From Haloquadratum sp. (GTDB taxonomy: Archaea; Halobacteriota; Halobacteria; Halobacteriales; Haloferacaceae): a DNA stretch of 64,000 nt. Made by a program: the position numbers and the translations under genes. Below the pieces are notes generated by a model. The model did not search any database and had not been told where the DNA came from. It was given only the letters and a program-made list of their open reading frames with translations. Positions 8,132 through 16,841 of this stretch are shown here, in pieces; position 1 is the stretch's first letter, and every line of letters starts with the position of its first letter. The stretch is taken from positions 1 through 64,000 of the forward strand of contig JAQCNF010000087.1 in the NCBI GenBank assembly GCA_028275165.1. The letters are read 5' to 3'.

Positions 8132-8740
8132 TCAGACGAGTCGCGCGAATGCAAGCGTGCCGCTAGTACGCTCAATAAGTGCCTGGACGGTTTCGCCTTC
8201 TTGAGCGCCGGACACAAAGATAGTATAATTCCCTCTCTCAGCAACCCCATCACCCTTCCGACCGGTACCAGTGATCTCAACTTCGTATGTTTTGCCTTCT
8301 TCAACTGTTTCTTGGGTGTGGTGTTGGGTTGTGTTTGGACTCTTCTCGACCGGTCGAAATGCACCGCAGGCTTCACACCGAAGCATGTCAACTCCATCTT
8401 CAGTGACTAAACGCGTATCTGGAAGGCCACATTCACTGCAGGTCACATACTCGGCAACATATTCATCGATTGCTGACTCGAAATCTGCGACAGTAAATGA
8501 CCCATTATATCGCCCACGAGATTCTGTAAGCTGGCCATTCGTTCCTAACGTCCCCTGGATCGTTCGATGAATATCCTCTACGTCCCGGTCAAGTGTGTCT
8601 GCAATATCACTAAGATTTGTCAGACGGGTAAATGCACCGTCAGTCTCGCCATCGGGAGTGGGGATAGATAGTCGTGATTCCTCGCCTCCTCGCTCAGGCA
8701 GCGCCTCAAGTGCGCGGTCTAACGACGCGGTATACTCCAT
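8132..8740 (-). CDS. eif2b: Translation initiation factor aIF2-beta with C-terminal TRAM domain
   Basis: Beta subunit of the archaeal initiation factor 2 trimer that brings initiator tRNA to the small ribosomal subunit. From the ATG at 8740 it has 202 residues: N-terminal helix (MEYTASLDRALEALPE), the central alpha-beta domain with LGTNGQL and NGSFT, and a four-cysteine zinc ribbon (CSEC ... CEAC). A TRAM domain follows over about residues 140-202 (GRKGDGVAERGNYTIFVSGA), an RNA-binding add-on seen in haloarchaeal versions. A GTG at 8791 would add 17 residues and overlap the upstream stop; I prefer 8740 because it matches the family N-terminus. It is last in the run nif3 - dhs - eif2b. Confidence 0.93.
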   Translation of the reverse strand: MEYTASLDRALEALPERGGEESRLSIPTPDGETDGAFTRLTNLSDIADTLDRDVEDIHRTIQGTLGTNGQLTESRGRYNGSFTVADFESAIDEYVAEYVTCSECGLPDTRLVTEDGVDMLRCEACGAFRPVEKSPNTTQHHTQETVEEGKTYEVEITGTGRKGDGVAERGNYTIFVSGAQEGETVQALIERTSGTLAFARLV

Positions 8741-8787
8741 ATAAAAATTGAGGCGAAGGAATGGTATATCCGTTCCGAGGTAATTAT

Positions 8788-9819
8788 TCACTCACCGAGA
8801 CGATCACGAGTTGCTGCGACAAGCAGCGGAAGTGTAATCGAAGCATCACCGAGCACACTCACGTTTTGCGCACCCGGCTCAAGTTTGCCCCAAGACCTGG
8901 CTTCATTGAGCGTAGCACCAGAGAGGCCGCCTGTTGCATCCGGATCCATCGTTAACTGGACAGCATAATCGTAAGCTCCAGGAATCGTTAGCATCGTTTG
9001 CAGTGTGTAATTCTTCGGAACGCCACCTCCGACCACAAGAGCACCTGCTTTCTCGGCCTCAAAGGCAATATCCGAGAGATGAGTCATATCGCCGAGCGCA
9101 TCTAGACCAAATTCGGATGTCTGACTGTACATCCATGCTTGGATACCAAGGACCGAGTCCTGTATCGCCGGACAATAGATTGGAACGTCGTGCTCTGCGG
9201 CCGCAGCTGAAATGCCAGCACCTTCGTGTATGTCTCTTGCATCATTAACTGCAGCGTTTGCTACGCCAAGTTGCTCGGTGAGATCCTGAATCGTAACCTG
9301 CGAATCAAACACTGGAAAGACATTTTCTCGAAGATGCGTCTCAAGGAGTGTGAAATGTTCCTGCGGAAGATAGACGTTATATATGCGGTCAACACCCTCA
9401 GTTCGTAAATTTTCATCATGTTCACGTTCAGAGTCTGGCGAGGGAGCTGATTCACTAGCTGGGTGTGACGTCTTATGATCGGCTCGCCCATGGTGGTGCT
9501 TCCCTCCGATTGCCTCAATTGCATCGTGAGTTAGATTTGCACCGGTCGTCACCAACACGTCAATGTATCCATCACGAATGAGATCACTTACAACTTGGCG
9601 CATCCCTATTGGAACCATTGCGCCAGCAAGGCCAACAAACACATCAACTGCTGGGTCACGAAGCATTTCAGCATAGATATCGACCGCTTTTGAGATATCT
9701 GCAGCGCCAATCCCAGCTTTTCCGTATTCTGTGGCGAGGTCGCCGACAGTCATGCCCGCCTCAGCAGTCACATGCTCAATCGGTGCCTCACTAAATTCGG
9801 ACTGCTCCTCATTCTTCAT
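8788..9819 (-). CDS. dhs: Deoxyhypusine synthase
   Basis: Modifies the single hypusine lysine of aIF5A, using NAD and an aminobutyl donor. The 343-residue protein has VGLAGAMVPIGMR and VTTGANLTHD (NAD and substrate binding), GGHHH-like GGKHHHG, GVPKNY, and the C-terminal SWGKL with the catalytic lysine at about residue 312. The frame extends to 9915, but the extra residues would overlap the upstream nif3 gene; ATG 9819 gives the family N-terminus and a 50-base gap. The target, aIF5A, and an agmatinase-like gene lie 2-3 kb upstream on the same strand. In Haloferax the usual spermidine route is doubted and an agmatine route has been proposed. Confidence 0.95.
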   Translation of the reverse strand: MKNEEQSEFSEAPIEHVTAEAGMTVGDLATEYGKAGIGAADISKAVDIYAEMLRDPAVDVFVGLAGAMVPIGMRQVVSDLIRDGYIDVLVTTGANLTHDAIEAIGGKHHHGRADHKTSHPASESAPSPDSEREHDENLRTEGVDRIYNVYLPQEHFTLLETHLRENVFPVFDSQVTIQDLTEQLGVANAAVNDARDIHEGAGISAAAAEHDVPIYCPAIQDSVLGIQAWMYSQTSEFGLDALGDMTHLSDIAFEAEKAGALVVGGGVPKNYTLQTMLTIPGAYDYAVQLTMDPDATGGLSGATLNEARSWGKLEPGAQNVSVLGDASITLPLLVAATRDRLGE

Positions 9820-9869
9820 GGAAGCAATTACAACGGTGCGCTCGAATATGGTTCGCGGTTTCGCCCCTC

Positions 9870-10634
9870 TCACAACCCAGTCGGGTGTGTAAAAATCTGT
9901 GTGTCGACGCCCCACTGCTCTATTTCACTCGCAAGATTTTCGATTCCAAAGGTTTCTGTCGCATAGTGCCCGCTCAGGATGACGTTTATTTCTCGCTCGC
10001 GAGCTTCGTGATAGAGCTTTTGTTTTCCTTCGCCCGTGATGTACACATCCACGCCTGCGGTGGCTGCCTGGTCAAGAAAGTCGGCGCCAGATCCGGTGAC
10101 GATGGCCACAGTTTTGATATCACTTGGCCCAAACGGAAACGTCCGAATCTGTCCACCATCCGTTGGGAGTGCCTCAAGTGAACTGGCAAGACGATCCAGG
10201 GAGGTGCTCTGGTCGAATTGCCCAGCCTGACCAATGGGCAGCCCAGCAATTTCACCAAACGGACTGGTTGAGGTCACGTCAAGATACGAAGCTAGTCCAG
10301 CAGCGTTCCCAAGTGTCTGATGACCATCAAGCGGAAGATGTGAGACATACAAATCTAACTCAGCGCGGGCTAACTTCGAGACCAATTCATATGAGCGTCC
10401 TGTGACCCTCTCAACTCCACCCCAAATAACACCGTGATGTGTGCATAGCATATCTACGCCAGCTGAAATCGCAGACTCGAATGTTGCTGCTGCTGCGTCG
10501 ACAGCACATCCAACAGTTTCAACTGTCCCAGATCGACTCCCTATCTGAAGTCCGTTCGGACTCGCGTCAACGTCAGCATATGCTGCTGTATCAAGTTCTG
10601 CATCAAGCCGGTCGACTAATTGCGCAGTTTTCAT
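9870..10634 (-). CDS. Nif3-like dinuclear metal protein
   Basis: Member of the widespread NIF3/YbgI family (often labelled GTP cyclohydrolase I type 2 or dinuclear metal centre protein); cellular role unsettled. Metal-binding signatures are visible: THHGVIWGG near residue 70 and SGHYATETFG near the C-terminus, with VSHLPLDGH between them. From the ATG at 10634 it has 254 residues, the compact form without an inserted PII-like domain. Several in-frame ATG codons just upstream (10640, 10646) are alternatives. It heads the run nif3 - dhs - eif2b, with 50 bases to dhs. Confidence 0.9.
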   Translation of the reverse strand: MKTAQLVDRLDAELDTAAYADVDASPNGLQIGSRSGTVETVGCAVDAAAATFESAISAGVDMLCTHHGVIWGGVERVTGRSYELVSKLARAELDLYVSHLPLDGHQTLGNAAGLASYLDVTSTSPFGEIAGLPIGQAGQFDQSTSLDRLASSLEALPTDGGQIRTFPFGPSDIKTVAIVTGSGADFLDQAATAGVDVYITGEGKQKLYHEAREREINVILSGHYATETFGIENLASEIEQWGVDTQIFTHPTGL

Positions 10635-10820
10635 ACGCATCCTCATAGCCAACAGTGACGTGAATCTTCTGGGTTGACACTCAAGCCCTGGCTGAGGAGA
10701 TCAGCTGTGAGCGGGCCTTGCTATCAGTAATTGGAGAGGATATTGACTTCCTCCAGCATCTAAGCGGGTATGCGCTCAATTACTATCGAACACAGCCGTC
10801 CAGTCAACAGTCTCAAGCTC

Positions 10821-10905
10821 AAGTGAAATGGTTTGAGACCCCCCCGCGTCTCATCATCACTGAGATCGATGATTTCCAAACGAAGCCGTGGCACCTGCCC
10901 CGATA
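10821..10905 (+). mobile_element. Solo IS200-type right-end sequence
   Basis: About 85 bases matching the sequence at 32661-32736 that follows a decayed tnpA. Shared parts are TGGTTTGAGAC, a GCGTCTCATCATCAC block, and the downstream GATTTCC stretch. The hairpin is TGAGAC (10834-10839) / GTCTCA (10848-10853). No transposase frame remains to its left. The remaining 10653-10820 shows no gene. Confidence 0.65.
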
Positions 10906-10928
10906 TTCTTAGTGAAATGAGACTGCTG

Positions 10929-11756
10929 TTAGTCTTGAGCGACATCGGTGGCTGCTGTGTGAGCGAACACGTATTCTCGAAGCAGCTTTGCCCCGAGTGA
11001 TGCTGCCTGTCCGTTGTCGCGGTCATTTATTTCAACAATATCAAAACCAACCGTCGTTGGTGCGACCGTTCGGACCAAATCCCGGAGCTGTGTGGTGTGT
11101 AGTCCAAACGGTTCAGGAGTGCCTGTTCCTGGGGCAATACCTATGTCAGCAGCATCAATATCGATGCTCAAATAACATGCTCTCGATTGCACCCATTGCT
11201 CAATCTGATCAGCCTCAAATGCAGAGGGGGAGATAACTGTGACTTCAGAAGTCTGTGTTCGCTCCCACTCTGCAGCCGATCCAGTGCGGGTCCCGACCAG
11301 CAAAATCTCCTCAACGGAGGGAACGTCGAGGATGTGGTGCATAACTGTCGCGTGACTGTCGGAATTCCCGTCAAATGTTGCACGCAGGTCCAAGTGTGCA
11401 TCAGCACACACGACAACAGTCGGCTCAACAGCCCGGACACCGCTTCGCGTTACTGTATGCTCGCCCCCGAGTAAGAGTGGAATAGCTGTTTGGGCCACAT
11501 CGCGTAGTTCTCCTTCGAGCCACTGAAGATACGCTGACACGTCATCCCAGGCACGTATATCACCGTGGTCGTGGACTGCGCACTCACTAAAGTGTATATC
11601 ACGGTGATGATCGTAATCTTCAAATGGGCGAGCAAATTTCCGTATACGGTCTGGGCCGAATCGGGTCCCTCCACGGAACGTCGTCGATCGTTCAAGTGGA
11701 GCCCCAACAATGGTATACGTCGCATCAGTGTGCGACTCATTCGCCCCAGGAAACAT
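10929..11756 (-). CDS. speB: Agmatinase-like ureohydrolase
   Basis: Arginase/agmatinase-fold hydrolase with two Mn ions, 275 residues. Ligands are visible: His100 (GGEH), Asp119-His121-Asp123 (DAHLD) and Asp199/Asp201 (SIDIDAAD). The usual proline after the last Asp of SxDxDxxDP is Ile here, and GTPEPFGL follows normally. Its start lies 6 bases after the aIF5A stop on the same strand, so the two are surely cotranscribed. In Haloferax volcanii the orthologous agmatinase-like gene is essential and was proposed to act in aIF5A modification rather than putrescine synthesis. The context here fits that idea. Free agmatine as substrate remains possible. Confidence 0.92.
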   Translation of the reverse strand: MFPGANESHTDATYTIVGAPLERSTTFRGGTRFGPDRIRKFARPFEDYDHHRDIHFSECAVHDHGDIRAWDDVSAYLQWLEGELRDVAQTAIPLLLGGEHTVTRSGVRAVEPTVVVCADAHLDLRATFDGNSDSHATVMHHILDVPSVEEILLVGTRTGSAAEWERTQTSEVTVISPSAFEADQIEQWVQSRACYLSIDIDAADIGIAPGTGTPEPFGLHTTQLRDLVRTVAPTTVGFDIVEINDRDNGQAASLGAKLLREYVFAHTAATDVAQD

Positions 11757-11762
11757 GACCGA

Positions 11763-12137
11763 TTAAACGATCTTTCGCTGTCCTTCGTACTCAAGATATT
11801 CTATTTCATCATCAGGTGAGAGATTCTCACCATCTGGAATCCGCATAGTGAACGTTTGATACGTATCAAGATCCATAATTTGTGCATCTTCACCCGTGAC
11901 AGAGACTACCTGTCCACCTTTTCGTTCGACAATCGGAACCCACACTTTGGCGTCAACGGGTTGTGACAGTGTCCGCTTTCTTTCATCAAAGACACCGCGT
12001 CCCTCGACGCGCGCCTTCGCGCTCCCGTGTTTTCCTGGCTTGGCAGTGCTATAGGCGTTGATTTTACAGGGGGATTCCTCCATCATCACGTAGCTACCCT
12101 CCTGTAGTTCACGAACCTGTTTCTGCTCTCTGGGCAT
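11763..12137 (-). CDS. eif5A: Translation factor aIF5A
   Basis: Archaeal eIF5A homologue, which eases peptide-bond formation at stalled sites on the ribosome. From the ATG at 12137 it has 124 residues: an SH3-like N-terminal domain and a C-terminal OB domain. The modified lysine is Lys36 in [12 protein letters not shown]. The open frame runs to 12209 but the family N-terminus ([14 protein letters not shown]) and a TATA-like box at 12161-12167 both favour 12137. It is followed after 6 bases by the agmatinase-like gene, and deoxyhypusine synthase is 2 kb further down the same strand. Confidence 0.97.
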   Translation of the reverse strand: MPREQKQVRELQEGSYVMMEESPCKINAYSTAKPGKHGSAKARVEGRGVFDERKRTLSQPVDAKVWVPIVERKGGQVVSVTGEDAQIMDLDTYQTFTMRIPDGENLSPDDEIEYLEYEGQRKIV

Positions 12138-12160
12138 GATTGATGATTCTGCCGTGGTAT

Positions 12161-12168
12161 GTATAAAC
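12161..12168 (-). promoter_or_regulatory. TATA-like box before eif5A
   Basis: On the minus strand CGGTTTATAC, centred about 27 bases before the ATG at 12137. This spacing indicates a leaderless transcript that starts at the aIF5A codon, so eif5A-speB can be expressed separately from the UbiB gene above. Confidence 0.55.
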
Positions 12169-12208
12169 CGTTTGGAACACCTATCTTTTCTCCTGATTGC
12201 GTGTGCCA

Positions 12209-13891
12209 TTATGAGTCCTGATCGCGTCGCTCACGCATACTCTGCCGAGTAAACTGTGGACGGGCGCGTACGCCACGCTGCTTTCGAAATGATCGATAGA
12301 GCGCAATCGCCGCTGGAAGGGTCAGCAATGCCGCCACTGCTGCTGGAAGGATACTACTTTGATCGAAAGCAAATAAAATCGCTGTCGAAAGAGCACCAAC
12401 AGCAACGAACAGTCCATACACGATACGACGGGCCAGCCTGTCTAGGACGCTATTTTCATCTTGAATCCGTACGTCAACGGCTAGTTCATTCCGTTCGACT
12501 CGGTCAAGGACAGTATTCAGTCGTGGGGGAACCTCAAAGAGAGCCTGGGTGGTATCTTGAACTTGGTCACCAGCCCCAGCCAGCAGTCGTCGGGCAGTCT
12601 CTTCATAATACCCTTGATCCTCAATGTAATCTGTTGCGACAGTAATAAAGTCGAAATCTGGGTCTAATGTCACGCAGACACCTTCAACCACGGTCGCTAC
12701 GCGGAGGACCAACGCGAGGTTACGCGGGAGTCGAAGCGGGAACTCATAAATTGTCGATTCAACCTGGTCAATAATCTGTTGAACTCGATACTGCTCGATA
12801 TCTTCCCCGCGAGCATCAGCTATTGCCAACTGCATCACTTCCCCCATCACTTGACGATCTGCCTCTGGTGAGAGTGTTCCCATCTCAATGAGCGCATCAA
12901 GAATTCCATCGATATCCTGATTTGCCACAGACACATAAAACTCGATGATTTTTTCTTGAATGAATGGAGTTACTGTGCCAGACATTCCAAAATCGTAGAA
13001 AATAATTTCGCCTGCATCAGTCACAGCGAGATTGCCAGGGTGAGGGTCAGCGTGAAACACACCATCCTCGACAATCATTTGGAGATAGACTCGCTGGAGC
13101 GTCGTCGCTATCTCAGTCCGGTCAATCTGATTTTCGTCAAGTTCATTCAGATTGGTAATCTTGATCCCTGGAAGGTACTCCATCGTCAGTACACGCGCAC
13201 TGGAGCATTCCTCGATTGGGTCAGGGATACGAATCTCAGAGGTGTCTTTGAAATTCTCTCGAATATCACTTAGAATCCGCCGCTCACGAGTATAATCCAT
13301 CTCTTGTCGAATTGTCTTCGCAAATTCATCGGCCAAGTTTTCGAGTGAGAAAGCACGGCCCTGGCCAATGAATCTGCGTACAAGTGGCAGCGACCATCGG
13401 ATAACCCGCAGGTCAGCTTCAACTAAATCTTCGATACCCGGTCGTCGAATTTTCACTGCAACCTCTCTTCGGTTGTACTGAGCAGTATAGACCTGTCCTA
13501 AACTTGCCCCACTGATGGGGTCACGATCGAATTCGTCGTAGACATCATCAACCTCGCCGAGTTCAGCCTCGATAACACGCTTCGAGTCCTCCCATGGCTT
13601 GGCAGGGACATCATCCTGTAGACTTGATATGACATCAATGTACTCTGGTGGAAGGATGTCTGGTCGAGTTGAAAGTAGCTGACCGAGTTTGATAAACGTC
13701 GGTCCAAGGGTAAGCAGAGAATTCAGTAAAATTTCTGCACGCTGTGTCTGTGTCTCTGACCCAATCTCTCGGGACCCACCAAAGAGGAGGAACCGGCGGC
13801 GGTCACGCGTATACGCCACGATAAGTGGGAAGAACTGGAATAAAACGACGAGGAATCGCCAGTACGCGCGGAGATTCACCGCAAAGACCAC
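12209..13891 (-). CDS. UbiB/ABC1 (AarF) family atypical kinase, membrane protein
   Basis: Protein-kinase-like ATPase of the UbiB/COQ8 family, linked in other organisms to isoprenoid quinone synthesis or lipid homeostasis. The family KxGQ motif is at residues 68-71 ([13 protein letters not shown]), followed by an A-rich loop GASLGQVY, Lys in VAVKIRRPG, the catalytic loop HADPHPGN and the metal motif YDFGMSG. Two membrane helices close the 560-residue protein (about 490-540), as in COQ8-type members. The start is a GTG at 13891, 12 bases after the Hsp20 stop, so the two are likely one transcript. Haloarchaea make menaquinone, so a role there is plausible but inferred. Confidence 0.92.
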   Translation of the reverse strand: MVFAVNLRAYWRFLVVLFQFFPLIVAYTRDRRRFLLFGGSREIGSETQTQRAEILLNSLLTLGPTFIKLGQLLSTRPDILPPEYIDVISSLQDDVPAKPWEDSKRVIEAELGEVDDVYDEFDRDPISGASLGQVYTAQYNRREVAVKIRRPGIEDLVEADLRVIRWSLPLVRRFIGQGRAFSLENLADEFAKTIRQEMDYTRERRILSDIRENFKDTSEIRIPDPIEECSSARVLTMEYLPGIKITNLNELDENQIDRTEIATTLQRVYLQMIVEDGVFHADPHPGNLAVTDAGEIIFYDFGMSGTVTPFIQEKIIEFYVSVANQDIDGILDALIEMGTLSPEADRQVMGEVMQLAIADARGEDIEQYRVQQIIDQVESTIYEFPLRLPRNLALVLRVATVVEGVCVTLDPDFDFITVATDYIEDQGYYEETARRLLAGAGDQVQDTTQALFEVPPRLNTVLDRVERNELAVDVRIQDENSVLDRLARRIVYGLFVAVGALSTAILFAFDQSSILPAAVAALLTLPAAIALYRSFRKQRGVRARPQFTRQSMRERRDQDS

Positions 13892-13902
13892 TCCATTACG
13901 GA

Positions 13903-14268
13903 TCAGTCGTCCTCGGGCGAAGAGATTGGAATACTCTGATCCGGTGTTGCAGACTGCTTGGGGAGCTCAATCGTGAGTACTCCCCGGTCAATCACACCTG
14001 TTGCACTCGCACCGGTTGCATCTGGAGGTAACGGGAGCTCAGCGTCCAAAAAAAGAGGACGCTCTTCGCGAATATAATTAAACTCTCTCGGAGTATCCTT
14101 CTGTCGGCGAGCTTCAACGATGAGCCTACCCATCTCCACACGCAGATCGACCGTCTCCTCAGTCGCTCCCGGTAGATCAAGCACTACCAGATAGCCATCC
14201 TCAGACTCCAGGAAGTCGGCGAAGATTGCTTCGGGGAGTTCCTGTAGTGCGTCCCGTAAGCCTGTCAT
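13903..14268 (-). CDS. Hsp20/alpha-crystallin family small heat shock protein
   Basis: ATP-independent holdase chaperone type. The 121-residue protein has the alpha-crystallin core: DGYLVVLDLPGATEETVDL, then REFNYIREERP, and the strand GVLTIELPK near the C-terminus. The short acidic N-terminus and the SPEDD tail are typical of haloarchaeal versions. Haloarchaeal GvpH proteins are also Hsp20-like, but no gas vesicle gene is nearby, so a general chaperone is more likely. It is upstream of the UbiB gene by 12 bases and divergent from moeA. Confidence 0.87.
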   Translation of the reverse strand: MTGLRDALQELPEAIFADFLESEDGYLVVLDLPGATEETVDLRVEMGRLIVEARRQKDTPREFNYIREERPLFLDAELPLPPDATGASATGVIDRGVLTIELPKQSATPDQSIPISSPEDD

Positions 14269-14372
14269 AGTTCGAAAGAAGAATGCAGGGTCGAAAAAGG
14301 CCGCGATTGCGTGGAGAGGTGTCCGTCACAGCGGCCCAGAGTCATTTTTTCCTTGGAAGATAGAGATTGATT

Positions 14373-15659
14373 ATGACTGGTGACGATGATGTCTGCAGGA
14401 CGGCGAATCAACGACCTTCTGACGAATCCGAACAACAGGTCAGTGTCCAAACAGCCCGGTCCCGACTTCTCGAGATGATATCCCCACTGACCCGAGTCGA
14501 GACACGATCGTTAAGAGGATGTCGTGGCCGCGTCGTTGCTGATTCGATACGGGCGAAACGAACAATTCCGAATCATAACCGTGCCGCAATCGATGGATGG
14601 GCAGTTCAATCAGCTGATATGTCTGATGCAACTGATCAACAGCAGCATCAGCTTTCGATTGTCGGGGCACATACAGATGTCGATGCTAATCCCCCATCGA
14701 AAGCGCCTATCGAAGAAGGAACTGCGGTTCGGGTCGAATCCCAAGCGACGCTCCCCAGTGAGGCTGACGCTGTCGTCCATTCCAAAGATGTGATAATAAA
14801 TGATGGACTTCTCGAAATATCTCGCACGTATGAGCGTGGCGAGAACGTGATCACGGTGGGAGACGATATTGAGTCGGGCTCAGTGATATTTGAATCGGGA
14901 CATCAGTTACAATCATCTGATCTGGGTGTTCTCAAATCGGCCGCCATTGACGAGGTCACATTGTATCAGCGGCCAACTGTGGGTATTATTCCAGCCGGAG
15001 AACAACTCGTTCAAACCGATCCCGGACCGGATGAGAGAATTGAAACCAATACACTGACTATTTCAGGACTGCTACAGCAGTGGGATGCTATTCCCACACA
15101 TCGCAACGTGGTGAGAGATGATCAACCAGTGCTTCGTGCTGCTATCCAGCGCGATCTTACAAAGGATGTTATTGTGACGGTAGGGGACTCGGTGATGACT
15201 GGAGCGAACGCACTTTCAAGAGTCGTTCGTGAACTCGGACAAATACTGGTTCGCCGGGTCGCGCTTAATCCGGGCTATCAAATTGCACTGGGAGTTATTG
15301 AGGAAACACCAATCGTTATGTTACCCAGCAATCCTCTCGATGCGATTGCCAATTCGATTGTTTTCTTATCGCCGCTTGTGGCACACGTTGGTCGTTTTGA
15401 TCAATTTGACCCGCCGACAACGACCGGTCAATTGAGTCAGGAGATATCTAGCTCAGAAGGCGTTCGAAAGCTCATACAGGTCCAACTCACACATCCCTCA
15501 CATGCAGATAGTCATCCAGTGGTTGAACCAATCGATGTGACTAAAATGGGGGTGCGTTCCTCAGTCGCACTGACTGATGGATGGATAATTCTCCCAGAGG
15601 AAATTGAAAGAGTATCTCGGGGGACCGAGATTGATGTCTATCACTGGGGGGTGACCTGA
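14373..15659 (+). CDS. moeA: MoeA-like molybdenum cofactor protein, divergent
   Basis: Homologue of molybdopterin molybdenumtransferase, which inserts molybdate into adenylated molybdopterin. The family segment PxFDxSAMDGYA is seen as IPNHNRAAIDGWAV, and the C-terminal domain has VGIIPAGEQLV, TNTLTISGLL and LPSNPLDAI. The loop usually reading GGVSVG is VGDSVMTGAN, and LPGNP is LPSNP, so this is a divergent member whose activity may be reduced or changed. I start at ATG 14373; a TTG at 14367 also opens the frame. It is 428 residues long, close to the family norm of about 400, and stands alone, divergent from hsp20. Confidence 0.85.
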   Translation: MTGDDDVCRTANQRPSDESEQQVSVQTARSRLLEMISPLTRVETRSLRGCRGRVVADSIRAKRTIPNHNRAAIDGWAVQSADMSDATDQQQHQLSIVGAHTDVDANPPSKAPIEEGTAVRVESQATLPSEADAVVHSKDVIINDGLLEISRTYERGENVITVGDDIESGSVIFESGHQLQSSDLGVLKSAAIDEVTLYQRPTVGIIPAGEQLVQTDPGPDERIETNTLTISGLLQQWDAIPTHRNVVRDDQPVLRAAIQRDLTKDVIVTVGDSVMTGANALSRVVRELGQILVRRVALNPGYQIALGVIEETPIVMLPSNPLDAIANSIVFLSPLVAHVGRFDQFDPPTTTGQLSQEISSSEGVRKLIQVQLTHPSHADSHPVVEPIDVTKMGVRSSVALTDGWIILPEEIERVSRGTEIDVYHWGVT

Positions 15660-15777
15660 CGACAGCGTGTCGTTCGTGTAACTGCTTGGGTGAAGAACAG
15701 ATTAGAATCTGCAGATGCTAAGGAGCAACAGTAACACTGAGTGGATGTCGTGAGTCTCAGTGTCATGCTCGAAGCGG

Positions 15778-16431
15778 TCAGTTAAGAAGATCAGTCAATT
15801 GCTTTACTCGATGGTCAGCGATGACACACTGGCCACGGATGTCTGGAGAGTGGCGCTCAACGTGCACACCAGTCAATCCTGCATTCCACGCTGCACCGAT
15901 ATCGCTCGCACTATCGCCGATGAGAACGCCCGTGTCCTGAGCTAATTCGACCGTCGAGAGCTGCTCGATCGCGTGATAAACTGGCGCAGGATCTGGTTTC
16001 CACCCGAGATCTGGGGTGCATGTAACGACTGTTTCAAACCAGTTATGGATACCCAAATGGCTGAGCACTGGTTGAGCTAAGAAATCTTGACAATGTGTGA
16101 CCACGCCGACCGGAATATCGTTGTCAAGCAACTCTCGAATCACGCTCGCTGCGTCGTCGTGAAGATATGTTGCCTCGGCCCGCATCTGGGGATCCTCGAC
16201 GGTATGGAAGACATCCCAGAACTGCTCAGGATCTAATCCCCACGACCGGAGTAGCGGATTTCGATTACCTTGCAATCCATGCCACAAAATCTCAGCCTCT
16301 GTGTCACTGAAGTTTCGCTCCAGTCGTGTCCCTACTTCGTCGAATACCGAACGGGTATATGTCCACGATGCATCGACGACTGTTCCATCGAGGTCAAACA
16401 GCCAGAAGTCGTGTTCTGAAAGCGTATTCAT
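15778..16431 (-). CDS. HAD-superfamily phosphatase, phosphoglycolate phosphatase-like
   Basis: Haloacid dehalogenase fold hydrolase, 217 residues. Motif I is DLDGTVVD with nucleophile Asp13 and Asp15; motif II threonine is in GVVTHCQ; motif III lysine is in GWKPDPAP; motif IV is IGDSASDIGAAWNAG. The helical cap between residues 20 and 100 marks the subclass of phosphoglycolate phosphatase and beta-phosphoglucomutase. The substrate cannot be told from sequence. Start ATG at 16431. No clear operon partner; the pterin dehydratase gene upstream ends at 16499. Confidence 0.88.
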   Translation of the reverse strand: MNTLSEHDFWLFDLDGTVVDASWTYTRSVFDEVGTRLERNFSDTEAEILWHGLQGNRNPLLRSWGLDPEQFWDVFHTVEDPQMRAEATYLHDDAASVIRELLDNDIPVGVVTHCQDFLAQPVLSHLGIHNWFETVVTCTPDLGWKPDPAPVYHAIEQLSTVELAQDTGVLIGDSASDIGAAWNAGLTGVHVERHSPDIRGQCVIADHRVKQLTDLLN

Positions 16432-16498
16432 TGTACTGGCTTTGTGCTCGGCACTTGAGAGTGACTCGTCTTTTGATTTTCCGTGCTCTCAGACAGGA

Positions 16499-16783
16499 TC
16501 AATACTCTTCGTATGCATCATCATATTGGGCTGCCAAAGAGGTATCATTCTCTGTAATTCCTCCCGCGTCATGTGTCGTGAGACTGACTTTGATTTCTTG
16601 ATAACCAACAGAGATCGATGGATGATGGAATGCCTCCTCAGCCAACTTACCAAGAATAGGAACGAATTCTGCGCCACGCATGTATGTATCAAAGCTATAA
16701 GTTCGACTGATTTCGTCCCCACTATGCTCCCACTCAGTTGGCATTCGGTCTTTGATTTCATCATCTGAGAGAAGTTCGGCCAT
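16499..16783 (-). CDS. Pterin-4a-carbinolamine dehydratase family protein
   Basis: Small PCD/DCoH-fold protein of 94 residues, which in other organisms dehydrates 4a-hydroxy-tetrahydropterins. The signature is AEEAFHHPSISVGYQEIKV with the paired histidines, followed by THDAGGITENDTSLA. The frame extends upstream to 16888, but the first 35 residues are not family-like, and ATG 16783 (or 16789) fits. It lies 59 bases after the hemA stop on the same strand. Its pterin substrate may be a tetrahydromethanopterin-related or folate-like compound; mptA, in the window at 40.3 kb, belongs to archaeal pterin synthesis. Confidence 0.9.
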   Translation of the reverse strand: MAELLSDDEIKDRMPTEWEHSGDEISRTYSFDTYMRGAEFVPILGKLAEEAFHHPSISVGYQEIKVSLTTHDAGGITENDTSLAAQYDDAYEEY

Positions 16784-16841
16784 ACTCATAGACTCTTGCG
16801 AGTTTGAATAATTGTTTGGCTTCGACCGCAAGCTGTATGAA

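Noticed and set aside
7930-8397. 155-codon frame overlapping the end of aIF2-beta
   Set aside because: The upstream part is an out-of-frame reading of the TRAM region; only the last 63 codons after 8121 are kept as a doubtful small ORF.
13903-14268. Gas vesicle protein GvpH
   Set aside because: GvpH is Hsp20-like, but there are no gvp genes nearby; general Hsp20 is the safer call.
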